64,000 nucleotides of DNA. It comes from Pipra filicauda. Its lineage: Eukaryota; Chordata; Aves; Passeriformes; Pipridae. The stretch spans positions 1,302,001 through 1,366,000 of the forward strand of contig NW_024104301.1 of NCBI RefSeq assembly GCF_003945595.2, written 5' to 3'. The translations under genes were made by a program, and so were the position numbers. The notes below the pieces were generated by a model. The model did no database searches, was not told where the DNA came from, and was given only the letters and a program-made list of their open reading frames with translations. Position 1 is the first letter of the stretch. Every line of letters starts with the position of its first letter. Of the stretch, positions 49,301 through 55,160 are shown piece by piece.

Positions 49301-50965
49301 CAGTTCCCTGCTCCAGGTAAGTGGGAGGAGATCAGAGACCTGACTTGCACCAGCTGTTGCACCTGATCTAAAACCAAACCTTATTTTGCTGCTTATCAAT
49401 GCAGTAGAAAATCAGAGCAGGGCCGGATGGCAATTTGGAGCTGTAGTTTCTCAAGTGGTTTCCTGGGCTGGTGAACTTCCCCTTGCATGAAACCTTAATG
49501 GTTTATCATGTCCTTTTGACATTCAGATATGGCCAAAATCACTGTCAAGTAACAGAGCAGAACCCAGTGTTCTGCTGTAATGAAATAAAAATAAGCAATT
49601 TAACTCCTGAAATCAAAAAGCAAATTCATCACCCTGACCAAGTCCTCCACATCTCCCAGGAGGCCCCAGAGACACTCCCCAGTTAAGGATTCATCCTCTG
49701 TTAAATCAGGTGGGCGGCTCCTCCCTAATCAAATCCCTTTCCCCTCGCTCCACTGCTCCTGACAAGTTCTGCACAGCCAATACTCTGCTGCTATCCACCA
49801 GCTCTGCATTCAAAGCAGCAGAGCCAGATTAGGAAGACAAAGTTGTTAACAAATTAATTACAACGATATTCAAAGCAGCTACAGCATCAGGAAGAGGTAC
49901 AGAAAAATGCAGCCACCTAAGAAGAGTGTTTACTTGCTTATGCCAACATTAAACATTTAGGTTGAACACACAAAGACAAAATATTTGTGTCAGAAAAAGG
50001 AATTTGACCATTATTACCAGAAAACACACAACACGCATCGTTGTAACAGTCAAGTCCAAGTGCATGAATTCTTAAGGAACACAGTTGGATGGCTGAGAGA
50101 GAAATGGGGGAGTTGTGCTTTTGCTTTGGGGTCTACTTTTTTCCTTAACTCATTTCAGGTTTTAAGCCAAAGCAGATTTTTTTTAGCATCGCTTTGACAA
50201 GTAGAGTTCTCCTGCAAACTCAATATTAGATGTGTTCTTTGCTAGATGAGCAGAATTAAATTTTATTTAAAGTGTGGGACAATGAAATAACACTTCAGAT
50301 TCATTTCCTTTTAAAACTGCTCCTGGTTGGATTTCAAACACTGGGAGAATATGGGCACAGAGGATTTCAGTTACAAAACCCCAACATTTTAATTAACTGC
50401 TTTATTGAAGAGAGGGAACTCAACAAAAATTCCCATCAGTATTCAGAAGCCTGTTAAAAATAATCTACATTTTATGCCTAAACTGATTAGTATCTGTTTC
50501 ACGGTGGTATGTAAGCACAGAAATATTACATCTAGATTTTTCCCACACTACATTCAAAATTAAGCCTTTGGTTTACTCTCCCAAATCTATATTAGACTGT
50601 TCCTTCCCAAGAAAAGAACACAATCCTTCGGTTTGCAGCTGGAATTGGCAAGACCAGTAACCACAGCCCACCTGGGAAGCCGTGGCTGCTTCCACAGGTC
50701 GGTCAAACAAAGGTTCTCTAATTTAAGAGGAAGCAAGTCATAAACTGAAGTTCGTGACTTTCCCTACTTCTCCTTTGCAAGCACACAGCAAATGTCAAAA
50801 TAAGGAATTCTGCAGCAAGACTCCCCCATTGCACACGTGTCCCCACATCAGCCTCCACTCCCCTGCATGGCCCCAAATGTCACTGACCTGTATCATGTAC
50901 AGCTGGGCGATCCGATATTCCTCCACACTCATCGGAAGAGGGATCCGATATTCCTTTATGAGCAT
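1205..50965 (-). CDS. PITPNM2: PITPNM2 (Nir3) coding region, 15 exons, partial at the 3' end
   Basis: Spliced coding region for membrane-associated phosphatidylinositol transfer protein 2, an ER-plasma membrane contact-site lipid exchanger that carries phosphatidylinositol and phosphatidic acid. Exons (gene order): 50965-50888, 36535-36321, 35117-34996, 33406-33173, 26894-26571, 23725-23630, 20456-20352, 19495-19425, 16741-16497, 15902-15713, 14665-14546, 14190-13979, 9556-9381, 9008-8838, 1369-1205. All introns are GT-AG and the phases (0,2,1,1,1,1,1,0,2,0,0,2,1,1) match at every junction, giving 2524 nt or 841 codons plus one base. Domain order is PITP, FFAT, lipase-like, DDHD start; the family's LNS2 end is outside the window. 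Paralogue choice (PITPNM2 over PITPNM1 or PITPNM3) rests on remembered matches such as [16 protein letters not shown] and [20 protein letters not shown]. No internal stop or frameshift was seen, so the gene looks intact. Confidence 0.95.
1693..1726. repeat. Perfect inverted repeat, 12-bp arms, 10-bp spacer
   Basis: GATGTGAATATA (1693-1704) and TATATTCACATC (1715-1726) are exact complements around CACAATTTTA. AT-rich, in the intron after the exon 14 donor side. Confidence 0.75.
5069..5160 (-). mobile_element. CR1 LINE 3' fragment
   Basis: The phrase TAGAATGGTTTGGGTTGGAA, followed by a diverged AGGGACTTCAAAGATCACCT, is the reverse complement of the avian CR1 3' end, including one degenerate ATTCTATG-type terminal unit. 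About 90 bp remain; the element is 5'-truncated, as nearly all CR1 copies are. Confidence 0.85.
6761..6798 (+). repeat. 14-bp tandem repeat, 2.7 copies
   Basis: The unit GCATGAGCAGATGT occurs twice in full and then as GCATGAGCAG. Exact copies, so probably a young minisatellite or polymorphic site. Confidence 0.85.
8838..9008 (-). CDS. PITPNM2: PITPNM2 coding exon 14: DDHD domain (residues 730-786)
   Basis: 171-nt symmetric exon (phase 1-1), acceptor ATCTTTTTAG and donor GTAAGT. It encodes [40 protein letters not shown] and [17 protein letters not shown]. The [19 protein letters not shown] block is a hallmark of DDHD domains in this family. A second AG eight bases inside the exon would shift the frame, so the TTTTTAG acceptor was chosen. 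Confidence 0.96.
9009..9380 (-). other. PITPNM2 intron between coding exons 13 and 14
   Basis: A 372-nt GT-AG intron. Nothing but unremarkable AT-rich sequence was seen in it. Confidence 0.85.
9381..9556 (-). CDS. PITPNM2: PITPNM2 coding exon 13: start of DDHD domain (residues 671-729)
   Basis: 176-nt exon, phase 2 in and 1 out, acceptor TTCTTGTCCCAG and donor GTAAGT. It encodes [40 protein letters not shown] and [19 protein letters not shown]. The [16 protein letters not shown] segment opens the DDHD domain, a roughly 200-residue domain of PITPNMs and DDHD1/2/SEC23IP phospholipases that ends in a metal-site-like D-D-H-D signature. The closing part of the domain lies beyond the left edge. 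Confidence 0.96.
9557..13978 (-). other. PITPNM2 intron between coding exons 12 and 13
   Basis: A 4.4-kb GT-AG intron. The only notable content is a moderate cluster of CpGs around 11150-11540 in otherwise CpG-poor sequence. No exon or repeat family was recognised. Confidence 0.85.
13979..14190 (-). CDS. PITPNM2: PITPNM2 coding exon 12: Ser-rich linker before DDHD (residues 601-671)
   Basis: 212-nt exon, phase 0 in and 2 out, acceptor TTTCAAATCCCAG and donor GTAAGA. It encodes [20 protein letters not shown], then [20 protein letters not shown] and [21 protein letters not shown]. The RSNxDIPRSNG and [12 protein letters not shown] blocks are typical of PITPNM2. A long glycine run that I recall at the [10 protein letters not shown] position in human PITPNM2 is absent; the segment is short here. 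Confidence 0.95.
14191..14545 (-). other. PITPNM2 intron between coding exons 11 and 12
   Basis: A 355-nt GT-AG intron with nothing recognisable inside. Confidence 0.85.
14546..14665 (-). CDS. PITPNM2: PITPNM2 coding exon 11: nucleophile-elbow motif GDCVG (residues 561-600)
   Basis: 120-nt symmetric exon (phase 0-0), acceptor CCTTTCTCAG and donor GTAATG. It encodes [20 protein letters not shown], then a Ser-rich stretch with [11 protein letters not shown]. The G565-D-C567-V-G569 turn sits where DDHD phospholipases carry GxSxG, so the catalytic Ser is replaced by Cys. The RRGS at the end is a typical PKA or 14-3-3 type site. Skipping this exon would keep the frame and delete the turn. Confidence 0.95.
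14666..15712 (-). other. PITPNM2 intron between coding exons 10 and 11
   Basis: A 1-kb GT-AG intron with nothing recognisable inside. Confidence 0.85.
15713..15902 (-). CDS. PITPNM2: PITPNM2 coding exon 10: lipase-like region (residues 497-560)
   Basis: 190-nt exon, phase 2 in and 0 out, acceptor TTGCCCTTTCCAG and donor GTGAGC. It encodes [40 protein letters not shown] and a helix ending FNGQ. The [17 protein letters not shown] block is nearly invariant in Nir2 and Nir3, making this one of the surest identifications in the window. Confidence 0.96.
15903..16496 (-). other. PITPNM2 intron between coding exons 9 and 10
   Basis: A 594-nt GT-AG intron dominated by the A/C-rich low-complexity tract at 16345-16446 (G/U-rich on the gene strand) close to the exon 9 donor, plus a 13-base A run near 15996. 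Confidence 0.85.
16345..16446 (+). repeat. A/C-rich low-complexity tract
   Basis: A and C only, apart from one G near its right side: A runs, (CCAA)n, (CAAAA)n and a C8 run. On the gene strand it reads as T/G-rich sequence with several GGTTGG units, starting about 50 bp after the exon 9 donor. Confidence 0.9.
16497..16741 (-). CDS. PITPNM2: PITPNM2 coding exon 9: start of lipase-like alpha/beta region (residues 416-497)
   Basis: 245-nt exon, phase 0 in and 2 out, acceptor CCCACCTAG and donor GTAAAT. It encodes a hydrophobic beta strand and turn [20 protein letters not shown], then a [18 protein letters not shown] helix and a second strand ending [13 protein letters not shown]. The VLHGG turn matches the oxyanion-type HGG loop of DDHD-family phospholipases. 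About 50 bp beyond its donor the intron becomes strongly G/U-rich on the gene strand. Confidence 0.95.
16742..19424 (-). other. PITPNM2 intron between coding exons 8 and 9
   Basis: A 2.7-kb GT-AG intron. No repeat family, RNA gene or additional exon was recognised. Confidence 0.85.
19425..19495 (-). CDS. PITPNM2: PITPNM2 coding exon 8: linker (residues 392-415)
   Basis: 71-nt exon, phase 1 in and 0 out, acceptor CTGCTTCCAG and donor GTAAGT. It encodes [20 protein letters not shown] and SIIE. It resembles the PITPNM2 stretch that leads from the acidic linker to the lipase-like region. It has no catalytic motif. The shortest exon apart from the first coding one, recognised by its frame fit and the SSVE-L-IIE pattern. 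Confidence 0.9.
19496..20351 (-). other. PITPNM2 intron between coding exons 7 and 8
   Basis: An 856-nt GT-AG intron. A weak MIR-like phrase near 19995-20035 was too short to call. Nothing else was seen. Confidence 0.85.
20352..20456 (-). CDS. PITPNM2: PITPNM2 coding exon 7: acidic linker after FFAT (residues 357-391)
   Basis: 105-nt symmetric exon (phase 1-1). It completes the FFAT Glu357 and encodes [20 protein letters not shown], then an acidic stretch ending ECDDVQ. The TKWSSND segment is conserved between Nir2 and Nir3. The acceptor is weak: the base at -3 is A (TTTTTTAAAG), and a second AG two bases on would break the frame. The donor is CAGG|GTAATT. Function of this linker is not known from sequence beyond extending the acidic context of FFAT. 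Confidence 0.94.
20457..23629 (-). other. PITPNM2 intron between coding exons 6 and 7
   Basis: A 3.2-kb AT-rich GT-AG intron with no recognisable element. Confidence 0.85.
23630..23725 (-). CDS. PITPNM2: PITPNM2 coding exon 6: FFAT motif (residues 325-356)
   Basis: 96-nt symmetric exon (phase 1-1), acceptor TTTTTTCCAG and donor GTACGT. It encodes [20 protein letters not shown] followed by an acidic tract and EFFDAH. With the first codon of the next exon this forms the FFAT core EFFDAHE (351-357) preceded by DDSSDD. FFAT motifs bind the MSP domain of VAP-A and VAP-B on the ER, which is how Nir proteins are held at ER-plasma membrane contacts. Because the exon is symmetric, skipping it would remove the motif without shifting the frame. 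Confidence 0.95.
23726..26570 (-). other. PITPNM2 intron between coding exons 5 and 6
   Basis: A 2.8-kb GT-AG intron with no recognisable element. Confidence 0.85.
26571..26894 (-). CDS. PITPNM2: PITPNM2 coding exon 5: end of PITP domain and Ser-rich linker (residues 217-324)
   Basis: 324-nt symmetric exon (phase 1-1), the longest coding exon here, acceptor TTTGCCTTTGCAG and donor GTAAGA. It starts [20 protein letters not shown] and continues into the C-terminal PITP helix, where E248 (in RRLEKEAQ) matches the fourth inositol-headgroup residue of PITP-alpha. After about residue 262 the sequence becomes an acidic, low-complexity linker rich in Glu, Asp and Ser. It ends with [16 protein letters not shown], a basic-Ser cluster shared with PITPNM1 and PITPNM2 and likely phosphorylated. 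Confidence 0.96.
27961..28040 (-). mobile_element. MIR/CORE-SINE-like fragment
   Basis: The phrase GGGAAACTGAGGCAGAGATG followed by a diverged CATGCC...GGGATTTG resembles the reverse complement of the MIR core (GAGGAAACTGAGGCACAGAG). Called by eye from remembered consensus. Confidence 0.5.
28338..28371 (+). repeat. T run and (TTTG)n simple repeat
   Basis: A T-rich stretch followed by four TTTG units. Confidence 0.85.
32380..32397 (+). repeat. 18-base T run
   Basis: Uninterrupted T18 within the exon 4-5 intron; no element body was recognised around it. Confidence 0.9.
33173..33406 (-). CDS. PITPNM2: PITPNM2 coding exon 4: PITP domain (residues 139-216)
   Basis: 234-nt symmetric exon (phase 1-1), acceptor TTTCTGTAG and donor GTGAGC. 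It encodes [20 protein letters not shown], the SVKTKRGPL loop and [20 protein letters not shown]202-W203 occupy the place of the paired tryptophans that dock soluble PITPs to membranes; having one aromatic pair with Tyr first is usual for RdgB-type proteins. The [10 protein letters not shown] stretch before MCAYK is the most variable part. The exon ends within the codon for G217. Confidence 0.95.
34651..34688 (+). repeat. Imperfect 22-bp direct duplication
   Basis: ATACAGCAATATTTTTACAA is followed by ACACAGCAATATTTTCC, a nearly identical second copy. Confidence 0.55.
34782..34860 (-). mobile_element. MIR/CORE-SINE-like fragment
   Basis: CAATTTACAGATGGGGGATT and, 45 bp later, AGAACCCAGGTGTCC fit the reverse complement of the MIR core and its 5' part. 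Diverged; assigned by eye. Confidence 0.45.
34996..35117 (-). CDS. PITPNM2: PITPNM2 coding exon 3: PITP domain (residues 98-138)
   Basis: 122-nt exon, phase 2 in and 1 out, acceptor CTGCCTTTCAG and donor GTAAAT. It encodes [20 protein letters not shown] followed by a less conserved stretch ending in RQTIL. The CPFVEKF segment is characteristic of the class II (RdgB/Nir) PITP domain rather than the soluble class I proteins. The sequence gives no sign of alteration. Confidence 0.95.
35118..36320 (-). other. PITPNM2 intron between coding exons 2 and 3
   Basis: A 1.2-kb GT-AG intron with nothing recognisable inside. Confidence 0.85.
36321..36535 (-). CDS. PITPNM2: PITPNM2 coding exon 2: PITP domain, headgroup-binding part (residues 27-98)
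   Basis: 215-nt exon, phase 0 in and 2 out, bounded by CCCTTTCAG and GTAAAA. It encodes the central PITP segments: [14 protein letters not shown], then GQYTHKVYH, then [11 protein letters not shown]. Counting from the start codon puts T59 and K61 in GQYTHK and N90 in WNAYP. These are the same numbers as the residues that bind the inositol headgroup in the soluble PITP-alpha structure, so the pocket appears functional. The last codon (R98) is completed by the next exon. Confidence 0.96.
36985..37232 (+). mobile_element. CR1 LINE 3' fragment
   Basis: About 250 bp on the plus strand match the end of CR1 ORF2 and its 3' UTR. Recognisable phrases are CTCAGGCTGGGCATGAGGAG, GGGCTGCCCAGGGAGGTGGT and CCCTGGAGGTGTTCAAGAAA, closing with ATTCTATGAC. 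The open frame across it encodes the usual [24 protein letters not shown] translation. It is inserted opposite to PITPNM2 and is 5'-truncated. Confidence 0.9.
37752..37785. repeat. Inverted repeat, 13-bp arms (12/13), 8-bp loop
   Basis: Arms AGCTTCTCATCTT (37752-37764) and AAGATGATAAGCT (37773-37785) pair at 12 of 13 positions around TTGAAAAC. It ends exactly where the next hairpin begins. Confidence 0.8.
37786..37817. repeat. Perfect inverted repeat, 14-bp arms, 4-bp loop
   Basis: Arms AACAGAGCTATTTA (37786-37799) and TAAATAGCTCTGTT (37804-37817) are perfectly complementary around GAAG. It can form a hairpin in DNA or in the PITPNM2 primary transcript. Confidence 0.85.
42751..42856 (-). mobile_element. 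MIR/CORE-SINE-like fragment
   Basis: In order: AATAACCTTAAGACACAGAG, CTAGTACCCAGATCT and CATCCTAACCATGATGC. These follow the reverse-complement MIR layout from the core to the 5' tRNA-like end (CTTAACCACTATGC). This is the longest of the MIR-like matches here. Confidence 0.5.
44817..44893 (-). mobile_element. MIR/CORE-SINE-like fragment
   Basis: GAGGGAGGCAAAGCGAGTTG, CCCATTAGTA and GTCAGAGACAGAATTTCAAC follow the reverse-complement MIR core order (GAGGTTAAG, TTGCCC, GGCAGAGCCGGGATTCGAAC). Diverged; assigned by eye. Confidence 0.45.
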
Positions 50966-51061
50966 TTTGGATACAAAAATCTTTTGCCCGCTCAGAAACA
51001 CAATCCAGAAGCTTTTAGTAAAGGCTCCCTAAATAATGGCAAGGAAATGCATCGAGGATCC
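50888..51061 (-). CDS. PITPNM2: PITPNM2 first coding exon with end of 5' UTR (residues 1-26)
   Basis: Coding part is 50965-50888, 26 codons beginning [20 protein letters not shown] and ending in MIQ before a GTCAGT donor (phase 0). This is the first strand and helix of the PITP fold; the family always starts with a KEYR-type segment, which supports this ATG. No in-frame ATG lies upstream in the exon; a GTG 12 codons earlier is not needed. The 5' UTR part runs to a putative acceptor (CTCTGTTTCAG) just above 51061, with a good polypyrimidine tract and a TACTAAG-like branch site about 50 nt further up. The UTR holds a short upstream ORF (51052-51029). The codons for EYRI occur twice (residues 5-8 and 16-19) with a 14-nt identical DNA repeat. 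The coding part is nearly certain; the UTR boundary is inferred from the acceptor motif. Confidence 0.93.
51029..51052 (-). promoter_or_regulatory. Upstream ORF in the PITPNM2 5' UTR
   Basis: A seven-codon ORF (MHFLAII, then TAG) lies in the 5' UTR part of the first coding exon, 63 nt before the main ATG and in a different frame position from it. If the transcript includes this exon segment, the uORF would be scanned first and could reduce translation. Its context is not a strong Kozak match (C at -3 on the gene strand). Confidence 0.5.
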
Positions 51062-51135
51062 CTGAAACAGAGAAAGGGGATATAAAAGGAGAGAAGTGTT
51101 TATTTTCCATTCTTAGTACAGAATATCCTCTTAGG

Positions 51136-51188
<53 letters not shown>
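51136..51188 (+). repeat. Uninterrupted 53-base A run
   Basis: A pure A53 tract followed by A/C-rich sequence; on the gene strand it is a T53 tract 75 bp upstream of the acceptor of the first coding exon. No retroposed body was recognised next to it, and no target-site duplication was evident. Confidence 0.95.
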
Positions 51189-51189
<1 letters not shown>

Positions 51190-52324
51190 AAACCAACAAC
51201 AAAAAACCAAAACAACAGACAAACATTAATTTTTGTAATAGCTCTGAGCTTACCAGTAGAGAGAAGAATCCCTGGAGTGCTACTAGACCCTTGGTATCAA
51301 ATTAAACAGAATCTTTGAGAAGAATTTTGATTTGCTTCAGGGGATACCATCAAAGCTATTACCCTCCTGACCTTTGCCACTGCATCAGACTTTCATATGC
51401 AGCAGCATCTCCACGGAAGAGATGTGACAAAAGCTCCAAATGAATAGCCAGACCTTCTGCTGCCAGACAACAAAGTCTCTCTCCAGTGTCAGCAACACAC
51501 CAGAGATGCATCCACTCAAAGGCATCAGGTTTTATCCTCTAGATTCATTTAGCAGCAAGAAAAGGCAATAATTAGACTTGCTCAGCCCTCAGTAGCACTA
51601 TAACGAAGGAAGTCATTTGGATTCTAACAATAAAGACACCGGAAATGTACTTTTCTTCCCTGCTTTACTCTGAATTACTGTCTTGGTAGGATCCCTTCTC
51701 TTGCACCTCCAAACCCAGGCAAGATCCTCCTGCTGCTGGTGTCAATGCCAGGCTCATTTTTACATTCCCACTGCATGAGAATACAGTCAAACTGCAACAC
51801 AAAATAATCCCATCACACCCCACCTCGAGGCAATTTAACAAAATTATTGCTGAACAATTCAGGGAATACGGCATTTACTACACCACAGAGCAAAGCAGGA
51901 TATTTTCAAATATATTTCAAGACTCTCTATGGGCTGTGGATAAAGACAATAACATCATGTAAGAAACTGGGGGGGGAAGGATGACTGGTGAGGAAAAGAG
52001 GACACCAGAAGCAAAAAGTGTCTGTTATCAGGCCCAGTCAGCCTCAGCAGGATCTGGTGACCACTCACAGCATACAAAGCATTTGCTTGGTTCCTTCTCG
52101 TCACCAAAATCCACCTTTCTGCTGTGCCTGCTTAGTGGAAGTCTTCAGATAGAGCTCCTGAAGAAAAACCAGCCCCAAACTCTACAGCTGGTGAAAAAAC
52201 CCAACAGAATAAACCCAACCAATTGATCCAGTGGATTAAACTGTGATGTGGGAACCAGGAAACCACACCAATATCAACAGCCCTTAGTGCCAGTCAGTGT
52301 TTGCACAACACTTCACCAACCTTT

Positions 52325-52410
52325 TACGAGGTTTAGAGAGGTTAAAACACATGCCCATGGTCACAGGGCAACTGGGGACAAACCCCAGTGTTTGTAACCC
52401 AGGTTTACTG
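52325..52410 (-). mobile_element. MIR/CORE-SINE-like fragment
   Basis: TTAGAGAGGTTAAAACACAT, GCCCATGGTCACAGGGCAAC and GTAACCCAGGTTTACTG are close to the reverse-complement MIR core. It is one of the best matches in the window. Confidence 0.55.
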
Positions 52411-55086
52411 CAACATCTCCCTGGTGGGGACACATGGGGACACTGCCCACAGGATCCCAGCCAAGGCTTTCCTGACCCAGGGCTGTGCCACGGTGCTCCC
52501 AGCTCGCTTCCCTTTGATTGCCACAGTTCTAATTTGGCACTAAAGCAAATCCATCCCGGACTGACTCTTCTGGTGCTGCATCATCTAAACAATTTATTCT
52601 CAAATTCCATTCTCTGTTGCATTTCAGTGCTGTCAGAGCAATTTGTGCATGTGGAGGGGGGGCACAAAAAACTCCTTGCCATGGCGAATCCTGAAGAGAA
52701 TAATTCTGGGAAGACTGTGCTTCCCAACATTGCTGTGCCTATGTGCATCCACACGCACGTGCAGGATTTCCTCCATCAAACTAATTCTCCAGAACAGGTG
52801 GAGATAATCTCATTAAGTGGGTTTTAATTAGTGTCATGGCAAAGAACAACAGTTACCACCAGAGGAGGGATATAAAGCACCAGATCTGCAATGGGACAAC
52901 AAAAGAATCCCAACTTTTTGAGCTAATGGCACTGGGAGACTCAGCTACACGTCTGGAGTAGTTTGTTATGCTTTAGAGATCTTTGAAAATTAGATTTAAA
53001 AGCTTCTCCCTCTGTTCCCCAAATGCTCTGAGAGTGATTCTGCTCCACCATCAGGACATCAGTCACATCTGCCTCTGCTGCTTGCTAAAACCAGGATATT
53101 TCTATCGATTGGAAGAGATGAATAAAACAAAAAATAGAACCTAAAAAGCAATAAAATGGCAGGAAACCAGTATCAAGATGGAAAAATTGTGTTTATAATG
53201 AAGTGCCAGTCAGGTAATAATTCAGATGGCTGAGAAACAGAAGGTTTATTTTATTACAGACTAAAAAGCCCAACATTTTGGCCCCAAGCAGGCACAGCAG
53301 CAGCCTCACAGTGCCCAGCGTGTCTGGTCACAGCAGTGGCTCCTGCTCAGCTTTTACAGGAGCTGAGGATTTGCTGGGATCTTCCCCTGCAGGTTTATTC
53401 CCTGTGGTTGATGATTAAAAGCAGAGTTTGGGCTCAGCCCCCAGGTCTCTGAGCAGCAGTAGGTCCTGATGATGTGCCCATTAGAAAGATCATGCTCCCA
53501 AAAACCTCCTCCAGCAGCCGCCCACTCCAGTGGCTTCAACCAGTCCCCCTGAAGCTGGGTGGAAAACAACTCTGGAAACACACTGAGCAAGGACAAAATC
53601 TCAACCTCAAACCAAGAGGGCTAGCAGGGAAAGGCTGGGAGCAGTAGCCTGACCCTAAGGGAAGCACAGAGAACAAACCTGACTTGTCTGGCTTTTAGTT
53701 AGACTGATGAAAAAAAAAAAAATCAAAGTAAGTTTGCAGTTTGGGCTGCCTTTGAACTGAAAATAATACATCCTAACCCTTCCAAGAGCAGTGGAATCCT
53801 GGTGGCAAACCAGGAAAGACAAACACAGGTTATCACCAGGTTCAGCCTGGGGGAACACCATTCCAAGTGGGACAGAAGTGACAAAATCACCCTGAGGGCA
53901 GCAGCCTCCTTCCAAAGTCTTGGGACTTCACACACAACCAAAGTTCACCAAGGCCAAACAAAACACATAAGTTTGTCTGCAGACATGACAGAGAAAAGAG
54001 AAAGCCCTTATGGAAGCCAGGGAGCCACCACAGCTTGGGAAGATGGGTGTCAAAACACCAGCTGTGTCCCTGGCACTTCCCCACAGCCAGGACATTGCTC
54101 CGAGCAGCCAGAGGTGTTGGAGATGCCCCACGTGCTGGGATTAGCAAGCAGCCAGTGTTTCACCACTGCATTTTGGCTGCCCAGCTGCAGGACTTTCCAT
54201 GGGTTTGCCAAACAACTGGGACCAGTGGCATCCAGAGGCTGTTTGCAAACCTCAGCCTGCAGGCAGCTTCCCAGCAAGAGGAAAACAGCAGTGACGCAGG
54301 ACATTTCCAGACTGGCTGCTATTCCTGCTATAGCCAAGTGGCACATTTGTACAGCCCGTTATTCAATTTATACCCAGAGCTGTAGTAACTGTGAGAACCA
54401 GGCACATAATTTTATACCTCAATTATTTTAAAATCAGGTTCTCAAAGCATCATAATTAGGCTGCAGAGTCAATATCCTGCTGCGATGAGTCAGGTCCACC
54501 TCGGAGCCATTGCTCCAGGCAGTCTGAAGGCTCAGCACAGCCTACTGCATTTACTGCCAATTTTAACAGTTTACCTCTCAACAACAAACTTCCTGAAAAA
54601 GGGCCCTTGGTTTAAAAGCAGGGGAGGACTATCAGGATCTGCAGAAGCTGAACAGATCAAGAGACCTAGCAGAATCTCTCAATTTAGCCCATGAACTTGG
54701 TGTTCACTTTGGGAGCATCAGGGCAGCCTCCCTGGTACTAAAGGAGGGAGCAGAGGACTGATGACAACTGACAGCTTGTAATTAAGGAGTAAGAATCAGT
54801 GTGTGAAGAGTGGTTAAACTGTGCTCCTGGAGTGCTGGAGGCCAAACCCCAGCCAGGCTTCCCAGGCTGGCCCTGAGGGGATGGAAACAGCAGAAATCCC
54901 AGCTCCAGGGCAGGAGAACCACTCCTAGTGTGGGTTCAGGCTACAAAAGGGCTGTTACAGCTCTCCTAACTGTCACCTCAATGACTAATTTTTGACCAGC
55001 TCACATTTTCAGTGCTCAGCTTGCTGAGCCCAGGCTTTTCAGGGCTGCAGTGAGGAGCAGGAACCCACCCCATGCCATGGCTGTCA

Positions 55087-55160
55087 TAGCCCATTTTCAA
55101 GAGAGAGGAAAAAGCCTGAGACGCAGAGAGCAACTATAATGAGCTTCTTCCAGTCTCATG
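55087..55160 (-). mobile_element. MIR/CORE-SINE-like fragment
   Basis: CCCATTTTCAAGAGAGAGGA and AAAGCCTGAGACGCAGAGAG resemble the reverse-complement MIR phrase CCCATTTTACAGATGAGGAA ... ACTGAGGCACAGAG. Short and diverged. Confidence 0.4.

Larger units (their letters stand above)
36536..50887 (-). other. PITPNM2 intron between coding exons 1 and 2
   Basis: The longest complete intron, 14.4 kb, GT-AG. It holds a CR1 fragment (about 36985-37232), two abutting hairpins (37752-37817) and MIR-like fragments near 42751-42856 and 44817-44893. Long first introns often hold regulatory elements, but none can be named from sequence alone. Confidence 0.85.

Noticed and set aside
51136..51188. A53 tract as the tail of a processed pseudogene or SINE
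   Set aside because: Sequence on the 5' side is the PITPNM2 exon region with no gene-derived or SINE body and no evident target-site duplication.
51015..51215. Minus-strand open frame with a long Phe run
   Set aside because: It is simply the translation of the T53 tract.
53802..54431. 209-codon plus-strand open frame
   Set aside because: No recognisable domain, intronic and antisense to PITPNM2; this length is plausible by chance over six frames of 64 kb.
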